From the NCBI GenBank assembly GCA_003439945.1, contig QVRM01001782.1, forward strand, positions 1,591,501 through 1,655,500: DNA of 64,000 nt. Reading direction: 5' to 3'. A program made the position numbers and the translations under genes. Numbering within the stretch: the stretch's first letter is position 1; each line of letters starts with the position of its first letter. This document shows positions 55,815 to 64,000 of the stretch, piece by piece. The notes under the pieces were generated by a model, which ran no database searches, was not told the DNA's origin, and saw nothing but the letters and a program-made list of their open reading frames with translations. Origin of the DNA: Dermanyssus gallinae. Its lineage: Eukaryota > Arthropoda > Arachnida > Mesostigmata > Dermanyssidae.

Positions 55815-57226
55815 TACCGACGGGTCCTACAGGCGGCAAGCCTTCAGCGCCTGCCTGCCTACGGCCTCGGTAGTCAGCATAGAAAGGACGCACCCTGAGC
55901 CCGTTCTCTTCCCAATAACCATGGGATCTCAGTCGTCCAATGTCAGCAGCAGGAACCTGGATTTTAAAAGAGCAGGATATGTGCTCTTCCCCATGCCCTC
56001 TCAGCTGCCAGCAACGGGCTTCCGGGAACCCCAGCGATTTGACAAACCCGCGGAGGTCCGTGAGGGAGTACCCGGGTCTGCAACCACCTAGATATACTGA
56101 GGCAGTTTCAGGGGCGTCCTCTCTGTAGCGTTTCCTCCGCACCGTCTCGTATGGGGCAGTCGCATCAGGCAAGCCGCCGGCATTCCCGTCTGGCGGGACT
56201 ACAATGACCGGCTTAGTCGATCGCTGCTCCTCTTGAGATAGTTGGTCGTACGTCTCCGTAGACTCTTCTTCCACTGTATGTATCTGGTTGCTACCGTTCA
56301 TCTTCTTTGTCTCCTTGTTTCTTGCCTTTTTCTTCTTCTTTTTGTTTTTCTTTGCCTTCTCACCATTGCCGATTTCTTTTTCACCTTTGCCTACAGCAGC
56401 GTCCGTAGCAGCAGGAACAGTGGCATCCGAAGCTGCGTTAGCAGCAACTGTAGCCTCAGCAACAGCGGCAACAGGAGCCTCAGCAACAGCGGCAACAGAA
56501 GCCTCAGCAACAGCGGCAACAGAAGCCTCAGCAACAGCGGCAACAGGAGCCTCAGCAACAGCGGCAACAGGAGCCTCAGCAACAGCGGCAACAGTGACAA
56601 CCGCATCCTCAGAGATAGCAGAGCCGGCAGCATCAGCTGTAATGGCATCGTTTTCGACGTCCTCCGCCGAGAGGCCCATTCGTGCCATCAGTTGGGCTAT
56701 CTGTAGCTGGAGATGGCTGATGGCAAGATGGTTTTTTGCCGACGCCAGTCGCACCGTTCCTCAGCGCTTCCACCTCCGCATACCGGCCTCTGTCACACTC
56801 CACTTCTGCCCACTTATCACAGTTTCTACAAACGAAATCTGTGATAACCTCGCCTGGTCTCGTCGGCGCAATCATTGCGCGGCAGACTCGACATCGGTGC
56901 GGTTTGATAAGGTAGGCCGCAACGTCCGCCTCCTCAATACCGTGGCCTGTCGTGCCGCTTTCGCCCTCCGTTAGCTCCAACCGGGAGTCCAACAAACTTC
57001 CATCATGGTCAGACCAGCGCGTCGCTGACGCTTTGGGCGTGAGGCGTAGTTGCAGGCTGCGCCGGTCTCTGACAATTGTCAGTGGCGTATGCAGTGTCCG
57101 ACGCCGGTGCGACTTGGGTGCTGCCGGCGTCTGTAGAGGCAGCCGGTTTCCACAGTCCATCGTTTCAGCCGTCACCTCCTCCGTTTTCTTCCCTTTCTGT
57201 CCTTCTCTCCGCCCACTATGCAGCAA
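55777..57226 (-). pseudogene. Family E ORF1 (Gag-like) with zinc finger, Ala/Val repeat and terminal domain
   Basis: Frame 1 (57226-56633) begins at ATG and has a Cys-rich finger (HRCRVCRAMI, FVCRNCDKWAEVEC) of PHD-like spacing. A one-base shift near 56745 leads to frame 2, with a helical segment (HLAISHLQLQIAQLMARM), six copies of an 8-residue AVAEAPVA-type repeat, a Lys-rich tract, and a C-terminal domain (VYLGGCRPGYSLTDLRGFV to GLRVRPFYADYRG). That last domain is common in ORF1 of metazoan CR1/L2-type LINEs. ORF1 overlaps ORF2 by about 38 bp in another frame. Confidence 0.78.
56453..56596. repeat. Six 24-bp tandem repeats within LINE ORF1
   Basis: Unit GCCTCAGCAACAGCGGCAAC (first 20 bases of 24) is repeated six times with one-base variants at the unit end, changing Pro/Ser/Thr in the encoded Ala/Val/Glu octapeptide. 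Confidence 0.93.
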
Positions 57227-57399
57227 CCTCCAGTTGTCTCCAGCCGCTTACGTTCACGGCGCAAAGTCCCTCGCTAGGGTTCATAGGGGGGGCTACTCTA
57301 GACTAGAAAATCTGAGTCCAGATGCGTGCGATCCAAGTCAGTGCCGATCTGGTGGTGGCGTTAGTTTGGATCGGAATTCTAGTCCGCTAGTCCAATGTT

Positions 57400-57631
57400 T
57401 GGACTAGATGAACTAGAAGATTCGATTAGCTAGGTGGATTTGTCTTAGCTGCCTCTTCTACTCATCCCGTCCGGAGGCCTAGGCCACCTAGTCCAAAATG
57501 GACTAGAATGAACTAGAATGACCGGACTAGGCTAGCTGGATTGGGTTTGAGCTGCTGATCAGAACGGTGGGTCGCACTCCTGTACTTGTGCTGATCAGTA
57601 GGCTCATGGCGGGCGGACTAGAACGAACTAG
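57400..57631. promoter_or_regulatory. Repeated GGACTAGA..GAACTAG motif in LINE 5' region
   Basis: The motif occurs at 57400-57417, 57499-57516 and 57614-57631 with one or two substitutions, plus several single CTAGTCCA halves. Repeats in a LINE 5' UTR often act as promoter modules; that role is inference here. Confidence 0.4.
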
Positions 57632-57660
57632 CGTGCCGTTCAGTTGGCTGATCTTGGTAT

Positions 57661-58278
57661 TGATCGTGTTGCTGCCCGCTTACCGCCTTGGCCATGTAAC
57701 AACACCGCCACGTCGTCGTCGTCGTCTTGAGCTTGCTGAATCCAAGATGGCGGCCTTTGTTTGCACGACCACCTCTCTGTCGCCTGCTTGCACCACTATC
57801 CCCACTACTCCGCGGCAGCAACCAGCTGCATAATCGTGTAGCCGTAGATCACGGCTCCATATGCAGTAAAATGGAGATATTTTAAGAATCGAGTTTTTGC
57901 CTTGTGTATGGCCAAATTCGTTCTTCTTCTTCTTCCTGAGTGTCAGGTGTGCACTACCACTTGGGGCACTTCTTATCACTCTCGAATCCAGAACATTTCA
58001 CAAACACAAACGGGGGTCGGCCATGGCAAATTCATGCTGAAGATCAGCTGATTTGCTACCTCTCACATAACAGTACACTGAAATGGCCGAAGAATACTAG
58101 GTTTCCGCGGGGCACTGATGGTTTCACTTCACTGGAGCATGCTGAAGAGTTCTCAGTATCTCGTCGGAGTTGTTAACCGGTTTCGAGCTTAGATGGGCAG
58201 CTGGAACTGGAAAACTAGTAGTATTTTTCAGGACCGATGTTCATGTGCATCCGATAGTCACGGAGCCGCGGTCTGTGG
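57661..58278. other. Unassigned sequence between two LINEs
   Basis: No protein motif or tRNA-like repeat is visible. A short (CGT)n-like stretch lies near 57710-57725. It may include the true 5' end of the family E LINE. Confidence 0.4.
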
Positions 58279-61200
58279 TAATATATATTTGTTTATTTCG
58301 CAATAACATTGCATTTCAAGATGTTACATAATTTCAATACAGTTCATTATATACAATTTGAACACTTTAGCGACCGTCCCACCGGGCGAAAAAGTGCAAA
58401 GACCGCCGATGGGTCTGGCAGCTCGCTACGTGGTATTTAGCGCATATCTGCGAGCAGAACCGGCAACGACATTGATCGCTAACTTGGTGAAATCCGTTGG
58501 TCGAACATACCAAGTGATGATAGCCGTGCACAATGTACCTTGTGTACACGTGCCGGCTAGTGCATGCCATTCCTTCCCAAAGCTCCCTGGCGAGGTACAC
58601 CTCTAACTGCGCGACCTCTGCCGAGGCCTCGGTCACTTTCCCTGCCATTTCAACAAAAATTGCTGAAGTGGCCCTGTAATAGGTGACCTAAGCCTGACTC
58701 TGATTGTTTCCACTGCCGGCCCGCAATCCGCCAGCAGGTACACGAAGCGGCTTCTTGCCGTCCGCGGCAAGCAAAGAACCCGCTTCATATATATTGTGAA
58801 ACATCTCTCTAGCTGCGCAAAATTTGCCGCTGAGAGATGGTCTTACACCCTGCCAAGGCTGTAGCTCAACACTGGCACAATCTTAAGCTCAAAAAGACGC
58901 ACGGCCGCACTCAGAGACAGTCGTCGAGGGTCTCTCACCTCTGTGTGAATAGAGGCAATAGCCGCCCGACATCTGTCGCCGATGTGCTGGGTAAAGGTAG
59001 TTCTCGTATAGTGTTGTCTCAGACCCAAATACGGGAAGGAGTTGACAAACTCCAGCGGTTGGCCACAACAGGGTATTCTGTCTGCGGCAGCCAATCGACC
59101 CCCACGGCGAAACTTCATGGCTTTCGTCTTCCACGAATTTATTTGAAGACCCTTACGGTGAAGGTAACTTTCTAAGTCGCCGACAATTTGACGAATGGCA
59201 CCGCGGTCCCGGTGGGCCACTACGATGTCATCCGCATACATGACGACGACGGCGTTTCTAAACTCCTCCCGTACATGGCGGGCTAGGTCTGCGATGAGCA
59301 AGGAGAATGCCAGGCAACTGAGAGGGTCCCCTTGAGGGGTCCCTACGTTTTGACTCAGCTGCAAGGTGTCCTCGCCCCTTACGTTTACTTCAAGGCGGTC
59401 TTCAGCAAAGAAGCTGGAGAGCACTCGTAGAAAAGAACCACCCACCCCAGCATGTCGAAATGAATCGACTAGTAGGTGACGGGGGGCTTTGTCGAAGGCC
59501 TTGACACAATCAATAAAGACGGCGTACAAGTGACCCCCAGGCACAGCCAACACCCGTTCAACTTCCGACTGGACTACGTGGATTGCGTCCTGTGTACCTC
59601 GACCCTTCCTGAATCCGAATTGCTCCGGTGGTAAGGTCTTCTCCACAGTTGGAAGCACCCTCGAGATAATCAACTTAGCGAAGATTTTCTTGAGAGTGCG
59701 TTCCGACGCGATACCCCGGTAGAGATTTGGATCGTCTACATTGTTACCGTTTTTGCCCTTGAATAGCAGAGTAAGCCTGGCCTCGTGCCAAACCTGGGGT
59801 ATGTGTCCCCCGCTGAGTATCTGATTAAACAGCTTACAAAGCTCCCCTGCTAAAACATCGGACGACTCAGCCCAATGTTCGTAATAGATCCCATCAGGAC
59901 CACTACTCTTTTTCTTGGGTAGCCCGCGCAAGATCTGCACAACTTCTTCCACCGTAAACGGCGAATTCATGTGGTGCTGCTCCAGAGTGAGCGGTTGCTC
60001 AATAACTGGGTTAAATGCGGGGGCGTTTGCATCGAGCAGAAGGGCAGTAAAGTGCTGCCGCAACTGCTCCTTTGTCATGCTGTGCATGCTTTTGTTCAGC
60101 CGGCGAACAATGTAGACATGGGGTTCGCGCTCTGCTCTCTCAAGCAAACGAAACTCCTCCTCCTCATCATACCGGCGCTTATTCTCCACAAGCAGTATCT
60201 TGTAGGTTGCTCTATGTTGGCCATAGAGCGCCCTACGATCAGCAACTATCTGGGGGTCGGGGTGTAGAGCCCGTGCTCGGCGCAGGAGCCCCAAGACTTC
60301 CCGACGTTTTAAGTAGCAGGCCTGTGTAAACCAGGGCCGCGCCCGTCTTTGTCTGTACTTCTTCTTGACTACAGCCGCCTTTACAGTGGCCTCTAAAGCG
60401 TGGTTGCTTTGCTCGATGTCAGAAGTTGATCTTAGCAGCTCTAACTCGCGCGTCAATACACGCAAATCTAGCTGCCTAGACCAGTACATTGTCGGCTGCC
60501 GACTAGAGGCGCGTCCCTGGCCAGGCAGACACAGGGACGCCAGCACCGGCAGGTGCTTCCGTGCTGGAATATTAAGTACCTCGCATCCTTGAAATTCCGT
60601 CGGATGTTAAAGGTTGTGAAACAGGAGGTCGATAGTGCTTCTTTCATCCAGTGAATTTATCACGCTCATTTGCGCAATGCAGGCCTCTATTTTCTAGAAG
60701 CTTAATAAGCACATCGCCCTTCCTGTCGGTGGCGCCACTATCAATCCGACAGTTGAAGTCGCCGCCGACCAGAGTGGGTAGCTGGAGGTTTAGTCCCGCT
60801 AGTCCAGCACTGATCGCATCGGTGCCGCAAACCATGCCCGTCAGTAAACTCTTCGCATACCCTAGACTGACCCGGCAGAGCCCCCAGGCAGCGCCGGAAA
60901 CTCACGCCTTTCGGCCAGAAGGCGCTACTTGAAACGTTACTAAAGTCACTATCACCAAAGGCCACGCAGAAGACGGAGTCCGGCCGGGAAACTTTGAGTT
61001 TCCAAATAGCACGCATTACAGTATGTCTCCCGGTTAGCCAACCACGCAGTTGCTCTGCCGACGTTTTCCGGCTGAAGCCCTCCAAATGGAGAGCTCTCAT
61101 GGGCAACACACGGTTTTTACACAGTGTTAGCTCACCCAGATCTATTTCAGCACTTCCTGCTCGAAGAGGACGGTGCCTCCTATTCGCATTAGTTTCGTTC
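58279..61200 (-). mobile_element. Non-LTR retrotransposon, family B, longer copy
   Basis: On the minus strand this copy retains an N-terminal region with endonuclease motif VGGDFNCRID, linker, full reverse transcriptase and 3' UTR. Its 3' UTR and C-terminal region are close to those of the copy at 35114-36855. The 5' side stops beside the (TA)n tract at 61217-61264, suggesting 5' truncation. Confidence 0.9.
58367..61130 (-). pseudogene. Family B LINE ORF: endonuclease part, linker, RT and Cys/His tail
   Basis: A 567-codon frame (60546-58843) carries the linker (ARPWFTQACYLKRREVL), PFTVEEVVQILRGLPKKKSS, GPDGIYYEHW, PEQFGFRKGRGTQDAI, FIDCVKAFDKAPRHLL, TPQGDPLSCLAFSLL and catalytic VVMYADDIVV. 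The C-terminal Cys/His tail (CRCRFCSQICAKYHVASC) is in a different frame (58648-58367), separated by breaks. Upstream, LVGGDFNCRIDSG (about 60740) is the endonuclease core, and an unassigned N-terminal part (FVSRPDSVFCVAFGD-like; about 61130-60850) lies in another frame. At least three disruptions make this copy inactive. Confidence 0.85.
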
Positions 61201-61214
61201 TTTATATTTATATT

Positions 61215-61216
<2 letters not shown>

Positions 61217-61264
<48 letters not shown>
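61217..61264. repeat. (TA)n microsatellite between LINE and inverted-repeat element
   Basis: TA tract bordered on the left by the truncated end of the family B LINE and on the right by a TA-flanked inverted-repeat element. Confidence 0.95.
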
Positions 61265-61267
<3 letters not shown>

Positions 61268-61645
61268 GATCATCCAAAACAATACGTACTTATTTTAAGG
61301 TTTGGTAGAACTCGGCAAGAACATTTTTTCCCAACGGAATGGCGGAAACGTCTTGAATAGGAAAGAGAATGAAAGTTACAAAAGTAGTACTAGTAATTCT
61401 CCATTGTGCAGAATTTTTCGCCGAACACGCGGGTTTGATCGGTTCCTTTATGCGTTGACTGGGTTGACTGGTCCTCCCGCAAACGTAGATCTTGCACAAC
61501 TATGTAGGAGAAAAAGGCAGAATAACTAATTTTATAAATTTCATCCTTTCTCCTAAACAAGGCGTTTCCGCCCCCCCCCTTCCATTGGGAAAAATGATTT
61601 TCTACCGAACCTTAAAATAAGTACATATTGTTATGAATGACCCTG
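61265..61645. mobile_element. Small inverted-repeat element (MITE, mariner-like ends)
   Basis: The left end CAGGATCATCCAAAACAATA and right end (complement of 61600-61645) form inverted repeats that can be followed for about 120 bp with roughly 80 percent matching by eye. TA dinucleotides flank both ends (61263-61264, 61646-61647). There is no coding capacity. The CAGG start resembles the mariner at 5029, but the rest does not, so it is a different family. Confidence 0.8.
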
Positions 61646-61649
61646 TATA

Positions 61650-61999
61650 TATATAAGGTCTAGATTCAAAGCGACATAAATAATTGTAGAGCTCGTTAAA
61701 AGACATATTTTTTCAGTGGAACATGCTTTCTGAGAAGTCTTGTTTCGTAGTAAGAGTGATATTACTAAAACCCGTGACACTAGTGTTGTTGCCCGACATA
61801 GAAGCACAATATGTGTAATTGCGAGACAACTTACCCTCCTGTACAGAAACGAATCGTCGTTTTCGTAAAAAAATTCTGCTTTTTTTGAAAAACAAACATA
61901 ACGCCGGCCAGAAGATGCGACATGGTCGTTTAGAAGAGAATTCGCAAAAAAACTAAGTTATATTATTTGCTCCCACGCCCAATACTTCAAAATCACAAC
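61650..61999. mobile_element. Partial copy of the long-inverted-repeat element
   Basis: One arm (AATTGTAGAGCTCGTTAAAA, then GTGGAACATG, TTGTTGCCCGACATA, TTGCGAGACAAC) is followed by the centre, in the orientation opposite to the 43.4-kb element: GCCGGCCAGAAGATG, ACATGGTCG, TTAGAAGAGAATTCGC, CACGCCCAATACTTCAAAAT. The second arm is absent. Divergence is clearly greater than between the two arms of the complete copy. Confidence 0.8.
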
Positions 62000-62660
62000 C
62001 CCGATTGTATCTCTGCATTGGGCGCTGATTCTTTAGAAACTGATTGGTTCCCTTATTCCCTGCTTGGCTTAAAGTCTTGTACTTTGGGCACACCGTGGAA
62101 CGTGCTGCATGGCCTACGGTATGGGGCATAGCATGTAGCTTCTTTTTGACAATCTCTTGTAACATAACCACATTAGTGGTTCTTTTGTTGCCGTAATGAA
62201 TGCCGCGGTGAATCAGCCAGCAACAGCCCAGAGAAGCAGGATAGACGTCTGGGGTCGCAGCAGCGCGATGCCTCCCAAACGGCACCGTTCTTGCTTGCAT
62301 CATTTTAGCAAGATTTCAAATAGCGTTTTATAGCCGAAAGGCATAAGCTTCCAGGGTGGCTGGGGGCCCTGCCGGCCCAGAGTAGAGTATGCGAAGAGTT
62401 TACTGACGGGCATTATTAACCGCCAAATAGCAATGACGCCTTCTGCCAAGCCAGTTGCATGCTGCAAATTATTGCTTTGGAATTGCGAAGTTTATCTGAG
62501 GCTTTACAGCTAGTACCAGAACTCTTGTTTAAAGATGTTGAGATTTTATTCTTGACGAAAACCTTCATGAACAAAAGAAACAAAGGTGTGTATTGCGGAA
62601 ATGAGCGTGCCAAAGCGGAAGCAGTTAAATTGACTTCCTGTTGCACAACCTTTAACATGC
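62000..62660. other. Unassigned intergenic sequence
   Basis: Open frames on the minus strand (61953-62303, 62416-62730) show no family motifs. No element ends were recognised. Confidence 0.35.
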
Positions 62661-62669
62661 GACGGAATT

Positions 62670-63060
62670 TCAGGGATGCGAGGTTCTTAGTATTCCTGCA
62701 CGAAAGCACCTGCCGGTGCTGGCGTCTCAAGCCGACAACTTGTCTAGGCAGCTAGATTTGCGTGTATTAATGCGCGAATAAGGGCTGTAGAGATTTACTT
62801 CTTTGACATTGAACACAGTCACCACGCTGTTTTGCTATTTAAAACAGACTCTGCACCCCGATCCTCAGAGAGTTGCTGATCGTAGGGCGCTCTATGGCCG
62901 ACATAGAGGTAAAACCCGGCTGTGGCCACTGGAGCTTGTTAACGCTTTCCCGTATTTAGGCCTAATACTACACTATAGGGGAACGACCTTTGCCTAGCAC
63001 ATCGGCGACAAGTATCAGACAGCTCTTTCCTATTAATACAGAGGTGAGAGATCCTTGACG
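62670..63060 (+). pseudogene. Deletion derivative of family B LINE
   Basis: The plus strand reads QADNLSRQLDLRVL-like and LHPDPQRVADRRALYGRHRG, both from the N-terminal linker of family B. It then jumps directly to PLELVNAFPYLGLILHYRGTTFA and HIGDKYQTA, from the thumb. About 1 kb containing the whole catalytic palm is missing between them. The fragment is on the opposite strand to the copy at 58.3-61.2 kb. Confidence 0.75.
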
Positions 63061-63600
63061 ACTGTTAGGAGTTGCACGAATGGGTAGGTAAGCGAGCCGT
63101 GTTTGAGGCTGTAAGATTTTTTGGAATCGTAAAGTATTGATTTTGTCCATTATCCAGGGTGGCTCGGCTGGCTTGCTTCCCATTGTTGGCTCCATTTGCC
63201 CAGAATATCTTTCTGCTTATTGGTGTTTCCTCCATCCGGCCTTTACTAAAGGAGCTTTGTGATGACAGTTTTTAACTTTTAGATCCCAGAGAATTTGTCT
63301 GCTGTAGAAGCTGTGCAATTCCCCGTGCAATGTTCAGCGCCATAGATCTTTAGATTTTGTTGAGGAGGCGGCGTGTGAGGAACTTTGACCGTTGTGCGCT
63401 TCTATAAGGGTGCGGCAAACAACATGATGTTTTTTTGCTGCATAGCGCACATGAGGTACTCTTGTGGAAATCTGTCCAGGATCACGCCCAGGTACTTGAC
63501 CATAGGTGTGGGCGTTACTGGGTGACCTTTTAGGTGTAAATTTAGATTCCGTGGAGGACTTTTCAGGCCGTTTTAAAAAGTTGCTTCCGTTTTTTGTGAA
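63060..63600 (-). pseudogene. Non-LTR retrotransposon fragment
   Basis: The minus strand near 63480-63560 reads NLHLKGHPVTPTPMVKYLGV followed by ILD, the RT thumb motif 'VKYLGVILD' and the residues before it, in the style of R1/I-type LINEs. Further downstream only scattered frames remain. Limits are approximate. Confidence 0.5.
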
Positions 63601-63639
63601 GCCAGTTCGAGACCTAGCGTGCGGAGATCAATTTCCGTG

Positions 63640-64000
63640 TTGAAAACCGGATCGTGTGTTTTAAAGTGGTGAAAATGTCGTTTATGGTGATCAAGTAGTG
63701 TTCCGAGTCGCTGTGTACGTGGTACCATCGTTTTTGCAATAGGATTGAAGAGACCGAAGATGACCCTCGTTCGGGAACGTCTTCGACATCAATACCACAA
63801 GAAAACGTTGAAAAGTTTGTGATATTGTGCTCAACAATTGCGGAATTGCGATTCGTAAGATAGCTGCGAATTAGAAATATCGTATGAATCAGTTGTAATA
63901 GTCTTGACCAAAATGATTTGCCACAGAAGACTGGCAGCGAAGTTCGTTCCAAAAGTGTTGAATTTTGAACGAATGAACGCCCGTTGAGAAACTTTCAGGC
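63640..64000 (+). pseudogene. Decayed mariner transposase, 5' part (cut by window edge)
   Basis: The plus strand carries EDDPRSGTSSTSIPQENVEK, corresponding to the 'EDDPRSGRPSTS...ENVEKV' of irritans-type mariners. The helix-turn-helix region follows in broken frames (AELRFVR..), and KFVPKVLNFERMNAR corresponds to 'KFVPRLL..EQK..R'. Frameshifts and stops are frequent. The sequence differs from the mariner at 5029, so it is a separate family. The catalytic part would lie beyond the window. Confidence 0.75.

Larger units (their letters stand above)
52578..57660 (-). mobile_element. Nearly complete two-ORF CR1/L2-like LINE (family E)
   Basis: On the minus strand the element has a 5' region with repeated TGGACTAGA motifs (57227-57660), ORF1 (57226-55777), ORF2 (55814-52949), a roughly 350-bp 3' UTR with AATAAA (complement 52600-52605), and a terminal repeat of TGA units (complement of (ATC)5, 52578-52592). 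Terminal trinucleotide tails of this kind are usual for CR1/L2-type elements. Only two frame breaks were noticed in about 4.3 kb of coding sequence, so the copy is young. The exact 5' end is uncertain. Confidence 0.9.

Noticed and set aside
56242..56974. Plus-strand open frames over the Ala-rich repeat
   Set aside because: Shadow frames of the minus-strand LINE ORF1; the zinc finger and terminal domain are only on the minus strand.

Overview
This window is animal nuclear DNA. It contains spliced genes with GT-AG introns, many non-LTR retrotransposons, mariner and Tc1-type DNA transposons, tRNA-derived SINE-like repeats and dozens of (TA)n microsatellites. Two metazoan host genes are recognisable: an ABC-A class lipid-transporter gene on the minus strand and a BARD1 orthologue on the plus strand. 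The repeat mix and the presence of BARD1 suggest an arthropod, perhaps a chelicerate such as a mite or tick. That placement is inference; no sequence here proves the taxon.

Region 1-29020 (minus strand) is the 5' half of the ABC-A gene. Nine exons were placed from coding similarity, splice sites and matching intron phases: the start codon and first transmembrane helix at 28906-29020, the first extracellular domain at 24440-24596, 23828-24093 and 19373-19585, membrane helices at 18652-18886, 13064-13258 and 6688-6936, the first nucleotide-binding domain at 4063-4559, and its Walker B strand at 1-35 running off the window. One exon between the first helix and the extracellular domain was not found. 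The introns hold a mariner (5029-6316), a 5'-to-3' but internally deleted R1-clade LINE (8385-12640), R2-type LINE remnants, a CR1/Jockey-type LINE fragment, SINEs and microsatellites.

Region 29-44.5 kb is intergenic and made almost entirely of retrotransposon debris: at least five LINE fragments in both orientations nested between 33.5 and 43 kb, and then a 717-bp element with almost identical 190-bp inverted arms (43426-44142).

Region 44.9-50.85 kb (plus strand) is BARD1: a split RING finger, a short linker, ankyrin repeats and two BRCT domains. It totals about 515 codons, shorter than the vertebrate protein. A dead Tc1/Tc3-type transposon sits in one of its introns (47857-49285).

Region 51-64 kb is again transposon territory. 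It holds a nearly complete two-ORF CR1/L2-like LINE (52578-57660, minus), a second, longer copy of the LINE family seen at 35-37 kb (58279-61200, minus), a small TA-flanked inverted-repeat element, a deletion derivative of the same LINE and the 5' part of a decayed mariner at the right edge.

The host genes are unrelated in function (membrane lipid transport; BRCA1-BARD1 ubiquitin ligase and DNA repair) and show no sign of co-regulation. I found no prokaryotic-type or evidently new system. The most unusual feature is how often transposon ends coincide with (TA)n tracts, together with the long-inverted-repeat family.
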